A stretch of 64,000 nucleotides of DNA from contig CAXKVR010000036.1 in the NCBI GenBank assembly GCA_964058845.1, positions 434,001 through 498,000 of the forward strand. Reading direction: 5' to 3'. Origin of the DNA: Carex sylvatica. Its lineage: Eukaryota; Streptophyta; Magnoliopsida; Poales; Cyperaceae. Every line of letters begins with the position of its first letter. Positions within the stretch are counted from its first letter, which is position 1. This document shows positions 1 through 10,956 of this stretch, one piece after another. Below the pieces are notes generated by a model. It made no database searches and was not told the origin of the DNA. It saw nothing but the letters and a program-made list of their open reading frames with translations. The position numbers were made by a program, and so were the translations under genes.

Positions 1-3000
1 CGAAATGTACCCATTTAATAACAGTCCTAATGTCCTAGAATGCAATACAAAATAGGCCACTCAGGATGAAATAAACAAATCATTGTCACTCAGGATGGTT
101 AATCATCTTCCAAAAAAAAAAATTAAATAAATATAATTTACATGGTTTTCAGTAAAATTCAATTTTTAACAGGGGAGCAAATCTAATGTGTGCCCGGACC
201 CAAGGCATGGATGCAGATTGGATATGTTCTCTCTTTAATTAGCTAATTTTTATTGCCATGCTCTCCTTTAAAAGTATGGAGATCTAAATATTTATTTAAA
301 AGTATGCAGATTGGATATTCTCTGTTTTGGTTGGAGCGTGGATTAAATCTGTTTTTCGCTAAATATTGAATTTTCACAAAAAAAAAGTGTCAATTCTGTT
401 TTTTTTTTTTTTTTGGGAAAAATGGCAAGGACAAAATATTTGGTAAAAAAGGTGACGTACTTAAAACACTAAATTGAGTGATGTTTAGATCAGTTCCCAA
501 ATAAACAGAAGAAATTATGTAAAACATTATTTTCACCATTAAATAGCTGTACTTTCTTTCCGTCTATGTCATTTTTTTTAAAGAGTTTATTTCGGTTCCT
601 AGCTGTATTCCCGAGTGTTGTAAAATCCTTGGGTGGATCGCAATATTAAAGCCAAGTAAAATAATAAGACACTTCCAATAAAATACGAAATAATAAAAAA
701 AACTTAACCGAATAAAATATAACATAAATGAAGTTCTTAATAACAATTTTAAAAGTAATATTCAAGCAATATCATTTTACATAATTCAACACGTACAATA
801 TATATTATTTCATTATACCACACTTTTATTTAATAATAACAAAACAAAATATTAAATTAAGTAAAATAAAGATAAACAAATTCAATGATGCATTAAGCAT
901 AATTTAATTTTCAAAGTTATGTTGTTTCCAAACATAATTTAGAGATCTTGAATAATTTTTAGGCAGAGACAAATATAATTATATATACATGGTCAAGCCA
1001 GGTTTCAAAATTATATTTTTATCGTATTAATTAAATTTAATTCATAATTAATCAAATAAAATTTAAATTCAAATTTTTTTTTATTATTATTATGATGATT
1101 AAGAAAAATGTTCTACTATTAATTCTGAGATTCTGATATATAAAATAAGAATTTGATATACCCAAATAGAAACTCCAAGTCACTATTATACTCCATCGAT
1201 CGGTGCATTGTCGTGGTGAACCACATAATTTTCCTATTTATTTGAACTTAGCAGAACTACCGACCATAGTGACAAATGAATTATTCTGATTAGGTTCGGC
1301 GATGTCAAAAAATTGTGATTTGGAAATAATTCAGATATAATTTGAGAATAATTCAGAATTATCCGGATCAAATATCTCAGTTATGCGAAAAATTTCAAAA
1401 AAAATCGCGAATAATTTATAAAATTCAGAAAAAATTCGTAAAATTTGCAAATTATTCGGGTTTAGTTTGATCAAAGTTCAGTCAAAGTTCGGTCAACCGA
1501 ATAATTTAATGTTCGGTTCAACATTACAAAAAAAAAAAAAACGAATTGTTTGAATTTAATTCGCAAATCTATGTCTATGCTACCAACTACCAAGTATGGC
1601 TTGGTTTCTCTTTTTCCACCACCTAATAATGCGGTTGCCAGTTCCCAATTCCCTTGCCACACCCTCATGTTCGCTAAAACCCTCATTTTTAATTCTGTGA
1701 GTGTGAGCGAGGATACAGAAAGGTGGAGATCATAGTGAAAGATGCGCCTCAAAGGTAGGTTTTCTTTCCTGTTGGTGAATGGCAAGAGCTAAATTTTAGT
1801 GCTTTGGACATTTATTTATTTAATTGTGGAATTAATTAATTTTCCAGTAATTTTACATGGAACTGGAAGTGAGTGGTTTTTTTTATTGTATTTGTAGTTA
1901 TTGGATCACTTAGATATGGCACCACCTTCTGTTTGATGAAATGCCACTGAGAAAAACACTGTATTCTTTCTATAATTTCCTCTTTAATTTTCTTTTTAGC
2001 CAGAAAACTTGTATCAATGCATTGCCACATTTTCAACTTTTTGTATTTTGTCACTAAACCACATCCCTAATTTTGTCTAAATTATTCATCTTTCATATTT
2101 TCTCCTCTATCATTGGTTTTTTTTTGGATTATTTTACAGTTTGTCTGATGGGTTTCATGCCACCATTATCTTTTGTGTGCAGGTTTCACTCTTGCTTGAT
2201 CAAATGCCGCAGTCACCTTATCAACAATTGAAACAACTCCACATTTTTAGATAATCCAACAACCACCTAAACCAGCACATACGTTCCAGTTGTTATATTA
2301 CAGCTATGGCCATCATACATACATAGAACCAGTACAAATACCCCAAAAAGAAACAAAATATCAAAAAACCAGAATACAACACATGTTTTACAAAAATTCA
2401 CAGAAAAAACAATGAAGGCAAAAACAGTATCAGTGAGACAGTGTACCAGTGAGGACAAAACCCAGCAGCAGTACCAGTAAGGTGAAACCCAGTAACCAGT
2501 TATAAAATAATTCATTTACAGTACCTGTGGCAGCAAAAATCTACCAGGACCAGTGACTCTCTGAAAGACCGCACCAGTGAACACAAAAACAGTACCACCT
2601 ATTGAAAAACAGTACCAGTGCCCAAATACAAAGGATCAAGGGTATAATAGGAAATTAGTGAGTCAGTTGAAATGGTTGGTACTGATAACAGCACTGGGTA
2701 CGTATTACCTTGAGAATAGAACCCATGTATTCGTGCAGCATTGGATTGACTGCAAGAAGCCCTCGAATCCTCACTAATCGGCAACTTTGTTGATGTCAGA
2801 AAATTCAATCTCATGACCATTGGGAAATGGAACTTGATAATAAATATATCAAGGCATATTTTAAAAAATTATATCATTGCTCTGCCCAAGATAGTATAGT
2901 ACTACATTTTGTTCCTTGTTAGTTAACTACCTATCTCTATAATAGTGCCACTAAACACTAACTTGAAGAAATAAATTTTTGTAAACTTCAAAGCTAGAAT

Positions 3001-4109
3001 GAAAATTCAGATTTCAATGGGCTAAACAACAATAAACAAAATGATTTTCTTAAGGATGTAATTGAAAAAAAAAATCCATTTCCTCAATCATAAATTTGAT
3101 AGTTCAGTTATTTGAAGCAACTTTCTAGATGATACCAAACAAAAAAACCAAGTGATGGCATTTACTATTGGGCCTATTAAATGCTAATTATACCAGTTCT
3201 GGCAATACTGATGTTGTGTCTCAAATTATGTGCCTCAAAACTGTGCACAGCTTAAATGTTATTCAAAATTTCAGTTAAAACAATTAATAATTATTTGAAA
3301 TTATGCAGCATTTATTTAATTCATGTTTGATTACGTTGCCATTATTTAAAAATTTGCAAAATCTACAAAAAATAATGCATAGAGATGACTAAGATGAGAG
3401 AGGATCCGGATACAATTAACACTTGCATTTGGGCCCGTTTCTAGGCTTGATTGAAGTAGGACAAACTTTTCTGCTGTTTTAGTTTTGAATATTTTGTAGT
3501 AGCTACTTGTAATTCGGCTTTAGTTTTTGCCTTTTTGGTGATGACAGAACTCTCTCATATTGCTTCAGTAGTAGCTGTTCTGCAGTAGGTTTCTTACTGG
3601 GTTTCATTTTGCAGTAGTTGTTTTGTAATCTGGTTTAATTAGTTCTGAGCAAAGGGCGATCTAAGTTACTTCTATGATTTTAATTTTTTTTTAATTATAT
3701 ATATTGAATTTTTTTATACAGTTCACCTCCTCATAAAATACTAATTATTTTTTAATCTTCTAACTATTAGAATTGCACTTTATAGATGGAGACTTGAGTT
3801 CAAATTCCACTAATAAATATTAAGTATTTTAAGTTTCAGTCCCTCCAATCTAAATTTTCTAATTTTTCCCCTGATTTTAGGTGGTTACATATAGTTCTGG
3901 ATAATCATAATTTGTAATTGTTCTAGTTAATGATACCAAACTATCATCTCTGATTTTCAATCAGTGGGCAAAATACTATTAGAAACATATTGCTAACAGT
4001 TGTTCTTATATTTTTTTTTTTGTTTCTAATGTTATTTATTGTAGTTTCTCTAATTTCCTTCTATGATAGAGCGTTCTTTATGACTCATTTTTCTCTAATT
4101 TCTAAGAAC
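1..4109. other. AT-rich intergenic spacer, no supported gene
   Basis: This stretch is AT-rich with many homopolymer A and T runs. All open frames are short (about 100 codons or less) and resemble no family I know. Around 1290-1540 the motif AATAATTC and close variants recur, which looks like decayed repeat DNA. Two short stretches near 1925-1960 and 2185-2230 read loosely like the LFDEMP turn of plant PPR proteins, but no repeated 35-residue array can be followed, so no gene is called. A cluster of CAGTACCAGT-like motifs is listed separately. Confidence 0.6.
2320..2625. repeat. Cluster of ACCAGT/CAGTACCAGT short motifs
   Basis: The hexamer ACCAGT or a one-base variant recurs about ten times in 300 bases, several times as CAGTACCAGT, with irregular spacing. 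It is not a clean tandem array. It may be a decayed minisatellite or low-complexity DNA. Confidence 0.4.
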
Positions 4110-4116
4110 TAACATT

Positions 4117-4257
4117 TAGTCCAATGACTAAAGGTAATACCCTACGTGTAAAAGGTTGTATGTTTGGAATCCGAATAGAGAGGTCTTTTATGGGTATTTA
4201 GAGTTAAGAACCTTCTCTCATCTGTGCTGTCAAAAAAAATAAAAAAAAATAGCTAGA
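4117..4257 (+). mobile_element. Candidate tRNA-derived SINE
   Basis: The element starts with TAGTCCAATGACTAAAGG, which resembles the A-box region of plant SINEs. At about 4150-4175 it has GGTTGTATGTTTGGAATCC, whose last 11 bases match the Pol III B box (GGTTCGAATCC) at 9 of 11 positions. It ends in an A-rich tail (CAAAAAAAATAAAAAAAAA). A 7-bp direct repeat TAACATT flanks it at 4110-4116 and 4258-4264 and would be the target-site duplication. Length (about 140 bp) and layout fit plant SINEs. The family is unknown, and the flanking repeat is short enough that chance cannot be excluded. Confidence 0.5.
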
Positions 4258-4264
4258 TAACATT

Positions 4265-4937
4265 GTACACATCTTTATCACAAAGATCAACTTTTCTCAA
4301 AGAAAAAAAAAATATGATCCTATATTTTTCTCTAAATTTTAAACGTGGTCAAAGCGTTTTATCTGTTGACCCAATTTTGTCCATATATTGTTCAAAAATG
4401 GTGAAGAAAGAACAACACAGAGAAGAAAAGAAGGAATCTAGTGGGACTCATGCATTAAGTATTCTAACCACTAGATTTCTAGGATGCATGTACCATTGAT
4501 GAATATGGCTTTATGATATGCAAAGCATTTTATTGTAAGAAAAAGCAAAATTTACGGATACTGTTCATTTTTTTTTTTTTGTCAACGTAGAAGTAGAAAA
4601 CTGTCATTTAGACATGTCTTCAATTGTAACTAGTGCTAATGTGGCACCTTTCTGTTCTTTAGCCCAAATAAACAGATATTCTTCTTTCAATTAATTGAAC
4701 ACAATAGTTGGTGGTCCAAATAGATTTCAATTGCGGTTAAAATGTTTTATTTTTTCTTGTCTCTATTATACTTTTATTTTTAAAATTTTAATAACTTCAA
4801 ATTTAAAATTAAATGTCAAAATATAATTGTTGTTCTATATTATTTTTTAATGCATATGTAAAAAATTATAACATTTCAATTTTGTTTTAGTTTGCATCAA
4901 AAGTTTTTAAAAATCATGACTAGTTTGAATGAAATTG
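4265..4937. other. AT-rich spacer between SINE and satellite array
   Basis: No gene, RNA or element is recognised here. The AT-rich sequence ends where the first, inverted 81-bp satellite unit begins. Confidence 0.5.
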
Positions 4938-5055
4938 CTACTAGAGCATTGCCAGCACCTTCAATTTGAGTGTTGTATTAGAGTTGCAACCATTATTATA
5001 TAGAGACACTACTAGAGTGTTGTATAAGGGTTGTTGCAACTCTAATATAACACTC
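4938..5055. repeat. Inverted first unit and dyad at the array edge
   Basis: From 4938 to about 5020 the sequence reads as the reverse complement of the array unit (CACCTTCAATTTGAGTG, then GTATTAGAGTTGCAACC, then GAGACACTACTAGAGTG). Direct-orientation units start straight after it. The junction 5015-5055 is an imperfect palindrome centred near 5035, with arms GAGTGTTGTATAAGGGTTG and TTGCAACTCTAATATAAC plus ACTC. Confidence 0.75.
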
Positions 5056-6775
5056 ACATTGAAGGTTTTTGCAGCACTCTACTAGTGTCTCCAGATAGCA
5101 ACAGAAGAGGGTGGTTGCAACCCTCATAGAACACTCCAATTGATGGTCTTTGCTGCACTTTAGTAGCGTCTCCATATGACAAGAGAAGATGGTGGTTGCA
5201 ACTCTAATACAACAATCAAATTGAAGGTGTTTGCAGCACTCTAGTAGTGTATTCATATATAGCAAGAGAAGATGGTGGTTACAACTCTAATACATTAATT
5301 TAAATGAAGGTGTTTGCAGCACTCTAGTAGTGTCTTCAAATAACAAGAGAAGAGGGACGTTCCAACCCTAATAAGATGCTCCAATTAGAGGTGTTTTCAA
5401 CACTCTAGTAGTGTCTCCATATAATAAGAAAAAAATGTGGTTGCAACTCTAATATAACACTCAAATTGAAGGTGTTTACAACACTTTAGTAGTGTCTTCA
5501 TATGGCAAGAGAAGATGATTGTTGCATCCCTAATGCAACACTTCAATTGAAGGTCTTTGTAGCAATCTACTAGTGTCACCAGATAGCAACATAAGTGCAT
5601 GGTTGCAATTTTAATACAATAATTCAATTGAAGATGTTTGTAGTACTCTAGTAGTGTCTTTATATAGCACGAGAAGAGAGTAGTTTCAACCCTAATACAA
5701 CACTCCAATTGGATGTGTTTGCAGCACTTTAGTAGTGTCTCTATATAACAATAGTTGTAATCCTAATACAACAATCAAATTAAATTGTTTGCAACACTCT
5801 AGTAGTGTCTCCATATGACAAGACAAGAGGATGGTTGAAACCTTAATACAACACTCCAATTGAAAGTCTTTGCAGTACATTACTTTATTTTTATATGGAA
5901 ATAGAAGATGGTAGTTGCAACTCTAATATAACAATTCAATTGACGGTGTTTACCGCACTCTAGTAGTGTCTCCATATAGAAAGAGAACAAAGCCGTTGCA
6001 ACTTTAATTCAACACTCTAATTAGAGGTGTTTCCAAGTAGTGTCTCAATATAACAAAAAAAGAGTGTGGTTGTAACCATAATACAACAGTCAAATTGAAG
6101 GTGGCAACACTTTAGTAGTGTCTTCATATGACAAGAGAAGAGGGTCGCTACAAGCTAGCACTCCAGTAGTTTCTCAATATGGCAAGAGAAAAGGGTCGTT
6201 GCAACCCTAATACTATGTCACCAGATAGTAACAGAAGAGGGTGGCTGGAACCCTCATACAACACTCCACTTGATAGTATTTTCAGCACTCTAGTAGTGTC
6301 TTCACATAACAAGAGAAGATGGTGAACCCCAATACAACACTCTAATTATAGATTTTTGAAGCACCATAGTAATGTCTCCATATAATAAAAGAAGAGGATC
6401 GTTACAACCCTAATACAACACTCCAATTGAAGATATTCGTAGCACTCTAATAGCATCTCTATATATAGCAAGAGAAGAGGGTGGTTGCAACTCTAATACA
6501 ATAATTTAGTTGAAAGAGTTTTCAACACTCTAGTAGTGTCTCCATATAACAAAAGAAGATGGTCATTGCAACCCTAATACAACACTCCAATTGGAGGTAT
6601 TTGCAGTACTCTAGTAGCGTCTACATATAACAAGAAAAGAGTGTGGTTGAAACCATTATACAACACTCAAATTAAAGGTGTTTGCAACACTCTAGTAGTG
6701 TCTGAATATGGCAAGAGAAGAGGGTCGTTGCCACTCTAGTAGTGTCTCCATATAACAAGAGAAATGAGTGGTTAC
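4938..6775. repeat. 81-bp satellite array, left block (A-type units)
   Basis: About 22 tandem units of roughly 81 bp. Each contains a GCACTCTAGTAGTGTCTCC segment, a CATATAGCAAGAGAAGAGGG segment, TTGCAACCCTAATACAACAC, and CTCCAATTGAAGGTGTTTGC. Units here are quite diverged and some are truncated. The first unit (4938-5020) is in the opposite orientation to the rest. The block is cut at 6775 by an LTR element and resumes after it, so it belongs to the same array as 14757-28244. The long minus-strand frames are a by-product of the period being a multiple of three. Confidence 0.93.
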
Positions 6776-7818
6776 TGTTGGCTTTTGGGAGCTCTCGACT
6801 TATCTGTTTGACTAGATTTGCAAAACATACATAATTGTATTTTACAGTTTTTCTTCTTGAGTATCTGTGCAGGTTCATGACAAGTGAAGGATTAGTAATT
6901 ACACATCAATGATGAATTAATACACTGTAACACAACATCATGGATGTAGTCATGAAGCATAAGATACTTGATAGCAAAAGTATTAACTCAAGATTAAGGA
7001 TAACGTATATGTAAGATTGGTAAAAATAAGCTTGAGATTGACCTAAGTGAGGCCTACCATTGTCACTGTCCAGTGACTGTGATAACGGAATAAATAAATC
7101 CTGTACAAATCCCGTGAAGCATAAAAAAGTATTTAGCGTCACCATAACACTAATCCTTCTAGAGTATTACCATTGTGGGGACCGTTGTCACGGTCATCTA
7201 CCGTGATCAACAGTGACCACCGTTATACTCCAAACCACTCCGATTGACCTACCGTTGTGATGGTCCCCTGTACCGTTACAACAGTCATCACCACTTACTT
7301 TCTTTTTATCATCTCTCTATAAATAGAAGCTATACCAAGGTTTGGAGTATCACTCTAGCCACCTCCAACTTCAATATTTCGTATTTACAGATCTAGAGAA
7401 AGCCATTGTTGCTTGTGCACTCCAACTTCAATATACACAATCAATCTCAAGTTTATTCAATCAATCAACCAACTCCTAGAGTGATCATACGTGATCGAAT
7501 CATTTACTACTTTGATCTTTGTGCTCACCTTGCAATCATTGAAGTCCTTGAGACTCAGATTGTGTTGTTAGGGATGTGTAACTTCCCAGAAAAATTGTAA
7601 GGGTTCACTGGTTCCATCTTGTACTCCTTTCTAATTGGGTAAAGAAAGGCGCGCCATCTAGAAGGTCGCGAGCCCCGGAGACGTAGGTATTAGTGCCGAA
7701 CTATGTAAATAACTCTCATGTCAAGTACAACTCATAGACACGTTAGAATATTATAACTTAGACCAAAAATATAAAAAGACCTATTCACCCCCCCCTCTAG
7801 GTGCCTTTGGGACCAACA
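6776..7818 (+). repeat. 5' LTR of the gag-only element
   Basis: 1,043 bp, TG...CA ends. It contains the TATA-like stretch TCTCTATAAATAGAAGC near 7312-7328, a likely Pol II promoter for the element, and ends in a C-rich run followed by CTCTAGGTGCC. The 3' LTR at 10957 matches it over its full length apart from scattered substitutions and indels. Confidence 0.9.
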
Positions 7819-7820
7819 AG

Positions 7821-7832
7821 TAGTATTAGAGC
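7821..7832 (+). other. Primer-binding site (tRNA-iMet type), decayed
   Basis: TAGTATTAGAGC lies two bases after the 5' LTR end. The copia consensus is TGGTATCAGAGC, so two transitions separate them. Confidence 0.7.
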
Positions 7833-7885
7833 AGGAAAATCAAATTAAGATACACTTAGTTTGATTATTATATTAGATCCTAGAT

Positions 7886-9090
7886 ATGGCATTACGTATA
7901 CCAAAATTTGTTAGAGAACCTCCCATGTTAACTCATGCTACTAAAAACTTTAGTTATTGGAACAGGGTTATAACCAACTATATGAAATTGATTGAAGTAT
8001 GAAAAGCCGTAGAAAATACTTTCACACCAGTATATAACTCTACTACCAACATAATTGCCACTGAATCCAAACTTGCCAGAAAGGTAGATGATCTTGCCAT
8101 AAATGCTATCATGGGTGCAGTACATGAATCCTTATGGATTGTGTTCTCAAATGCTAAAAATGCAAAAGAGATGTGGAATTCTCTTATAACCAAATATGAG
8201 GGTAATGACCAAATAAAGCGAACCAAATTAGCCGGTCTAGAAACAAAATTTGAAACCTTCTGTGTAAAAAGTGGTAAAACTGTACAAGATACCTATAACA
8301 TACTTTTACAAATACAACATGAATTCATAGAAGTTGGTCAACATCTTTCTAACAATAAGATTGTAGCAAAACTTTTAAGAGTTATGCTTAGGAAACCCGG
8401 ATGGGAATAAATGATAAGTGCGTTAGAGGGACTATCTAGAGTACAAGTCTTCACACCAGAAGAACTGTTTGCTCATCTCAGAAGCTGTGAAGAGAAGCTC
8501 CGACAAACAGAGGAGTACAAACCCAAAGCAAAAGTTACAACACTATATGCACAACCTCAGAAACCAAATAAAACCAAAGAACTCAATGCACCACCATTCG
8601 TTTCACCTAACTTCCCAAATACTCAAACCTCTAACTCTCAATTAACTCAAAATAATAAACTCCTGAATGTACTAATCCAATGGATGCTGGACTTTGAAAT
8701 AAAGTACAACAAAAAGAGAGAAGATAATAATAAAAAAGTTATCTATCTCGGATGCAACAAAGAAGGGCATTCCATCTGAAATGGCTTCAAACTCTTCCTT
8801 CCAAAGAAGGAAAGTGGTGACCAACATAACCAATGCCCCAGATTCAGAAGAGACATGAATTTCAAGGGGAAGAAGGAAAATGCGATGGTTGCTGATCAAC
8901 AGACAGAGACAGATTATAGCAGTGGTAAATAATCTAACTCTAAATCTGAGAATGAAGAAGTCATTAACCTAGCTTTGATGGTCACTCATGATAGTGAAGC
9001 ATCCACTTCTACTTCTGCAGTAAAGTAGGATGTGATGAAAGAGAATCAACTAGTGATTCAATTACTTGTCTAGATAAGAGATCAATTGAG
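7886..9090 (+). pseudogene. Copia-type gag, interrupted by stop codons
   Basis: A single frame from the ATG at 7886 reads as a copia gag protein (MALRIPKFVREPP, SYWNRVITNYMKLIEV). It has a UBN2-like middle (KEMWNSLITKYEGNDQIK, LETKFETFCVKSGKTVQD) and a damaged zinc knuckle near 8750 (GCNKEGHSI; two of the usual Cys/His ligands are missing). In-frame stops occur at 8000-8002, 8408-8410 and 8777-8779, and at least three more follow before 9090. Most are explained by G-to-A or C-to-T changes, as expected after methylation-driven decay. The C-terminal part (ENAMVADQ, EEVINLALMVTHDSEAS) is typical of the gag end in this clade. No pol follows. Confidence 0.8.
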
Positions 9091-9520
9091 AGATCACGGT
9101 AGAATTAAATATAGTTTATTTTAATTATGCGAGTTGAGAGATTTCATAAACAAAATTAGTCTGTAATAATTTGGTTGCTATGCTTGGATAGGTAAGCACT
9201 TAATCCGTAGGTTGAACGAATAATTAGGTTTGACATGATGAGTAGATTAACTACTATACTTAGTTTATATATGCATGTGAGTTGGATGCTTATGTTAGTT
9301 CTTTTCTTTAATTGTTAATTGGGAGTTGATAACATTAATGAGTGCTTGTATGTTTGCTTATATTGTTACATATTCCTACAATACTTCCAAATGGCACAAG
9401 TCGTCTACTTTAATATATATGCATATATGTATATATAATGTACTCTCCATGCATGAATACTTTTCTTGATTAATACTATACAAAATTCTTCATACACACA
9501 CACACACACATATATATATA
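9091..9520. other. AT-rich internal region of the gag-only element
   Basis: No coding similarity is seen. It ends in a microsatellite run of CA, TA and GA dinucleotides (about 9493-9532) that abuts the MITE. Confidence 0.5.
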
Positions 9521-9953
9521 TAGAGAGAGAGATGGGCTATGGTACATTGCAATGCATAGGTATTTTTGTGTATTGAACCATAAATCATCAGATTCAAAGT
9601 CCAAATGACCGATTCAAACTGTTCATCTTGTTCTTCATATTAATATGTGCTTGGAGACCAAATTTTAATTTTTTTGGAATTTATTTACTATTTATTAAGC
9701 CACTTTAAAAATTGCTGATCCAATGGTGTCTTTTGATTTTACTGTTACCGTTGGATCAACGATTTTAAAGTAGCTTAATAAATAGTAAAAAAATTCTAAA
9801 AAATATAAAATATAGTCTCCAAGCACATATTAATATGGAGAACAAGATGAACGGTTTGGATCGATCATTTGAATTTTAAATCTGTGATTTATAGTTCAAT
9901 GCACAAAAACACTTATGCATTGCAATGTACCATAGCCCATTTCTCTCTCTCTA
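9521..9953. mobile_element. Foldback MITE (~0.43 kb) inside the gag-only element
   Basis: The sequence is nearly one long palindrome. The left arm begins TAGAGAGAGAGATGGGCTAT and the right arm ends with the complement, ATAGCCCA plus TTTCTCTCTCTCTA. The pairing continues through GTACATTGCAATGCAT, the GAACCATAAATCA region, ACAAGATGAACGG and TTAATATGTGCTTGGAGAC to a short loop near 9730-9760. There is no coding capacity. The TA-rich flanks hide the target duplication. A diverged relative of its right half lies at about 35795-36110. Confidence 0.8.
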
Positions 9954-10002
9954 TATATATGTATGTATGTATGTCATCTCAATCTCAATATTATAACTAA
10001 TA

Positions 10003-10475
10003 AAGAGGCATCATTTCTGATCAATTTAAATGTGTCAATACTCATTTAATCTTAGAAGAATAAAATTGATCAAAATTTAGGTAAACGATTTAATTTCGGT
10101 ATATTACCTATTGAGATTACATTTTAGTTAATTATTTAATATAACTTCAAGACATTAGAAATAACAAGAATCTAAACCTATCAACTCATATTATCGAAAG
10201 AAAGGAAATGATCAAATTATACTTTCAACATTCAGCCTATTTTAGAGGCATATGTATCGGATCTTATCTAAAATACTTAAAAAAATAATTAAATTAAAAT
10301 TGACTCTTTCAATATAACTTCAATTATTCTTCCTATTTTAGAGGCATCGACAACTGATCATTTACTAAAATTTAAAATTATACTAATTAAAAGAATCATT
10401 ATAATGATCAATTAAATTTCCTAAATTTCAATATTTTGCCTAAACTTAGAGGCATATGCACTTGATCAACATTTA
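10003..10475. repeat. Diverged repeats carrying TTAGAGGCAT...GATCA
   Basis: The motif (TT)AGAGGCAT followed 8-10 bases later by GATC recurs at about 10003, 10233, 10339 and 10447. The last three are about 106-108 bp apart, suggesting an old tandem repeat upstream of the 3' LTR. Confidence 0.5.
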
Positions 10476-10956
10476 GCCTCAATATTATCTTAATTTAGTA
10501 TTTCATTAATCAAGTTAGGTCAAATTTAACTTCAACAATTTTATGACCAAAAAGGAGTCAAAAGTTACATATATTGCACTATATAATCTCAAAAATTCAT
10601 ATTTAGTGCAGATTTTCATGCTTAAATTTCAATATTTTTATTTATATTTTGTATTATTGGGCCTTAATTTATAATTTTACCAAATTGAGGGGGAGTGCAT
10701 GAATTGAGGGGGAGCCCTCTCTTCGTTTTGAGCATAACTGTGTTTTATTTTTTACTCTTTTGATCATTTCCAAAAAGGGGGAGAGATATTACAAGTTCAT
10801 GCTATATTAGTATTCCATGACATATGACACAAGCACAAGAACAAGGGAAATCAAAACAAAAACTATAAAAATTCGAATTTTCCGAACTTTGTGGGAATAA
10901 CCAATTTATGCACTTACTTGATATGTATGTTTTGTAAATCGTCAAAAGAGAGAGAT

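Noticed and set aside
1471..1785. 104-codon minus-strand frame
   Set aside because: It overlaps AT-rich decayed repeat DNA, has a homopolymer Phe stretch from a poly(A) run, and shows no recognisable motif.
1925..2235. Possible PPR gene fragments (LFDEMPLRKT, LLDQMPQSPY)
   Set aside because: Only two short look-alikes in different frames. No series of 35-residue repeats can be followed.
3726..3850. Second SINE or tRNA-like sequence (GAGTTCAAATTCC)
   Set aside because: It has a B-box-like word, but no A box at the right distance, no tail and no flanking duplication.
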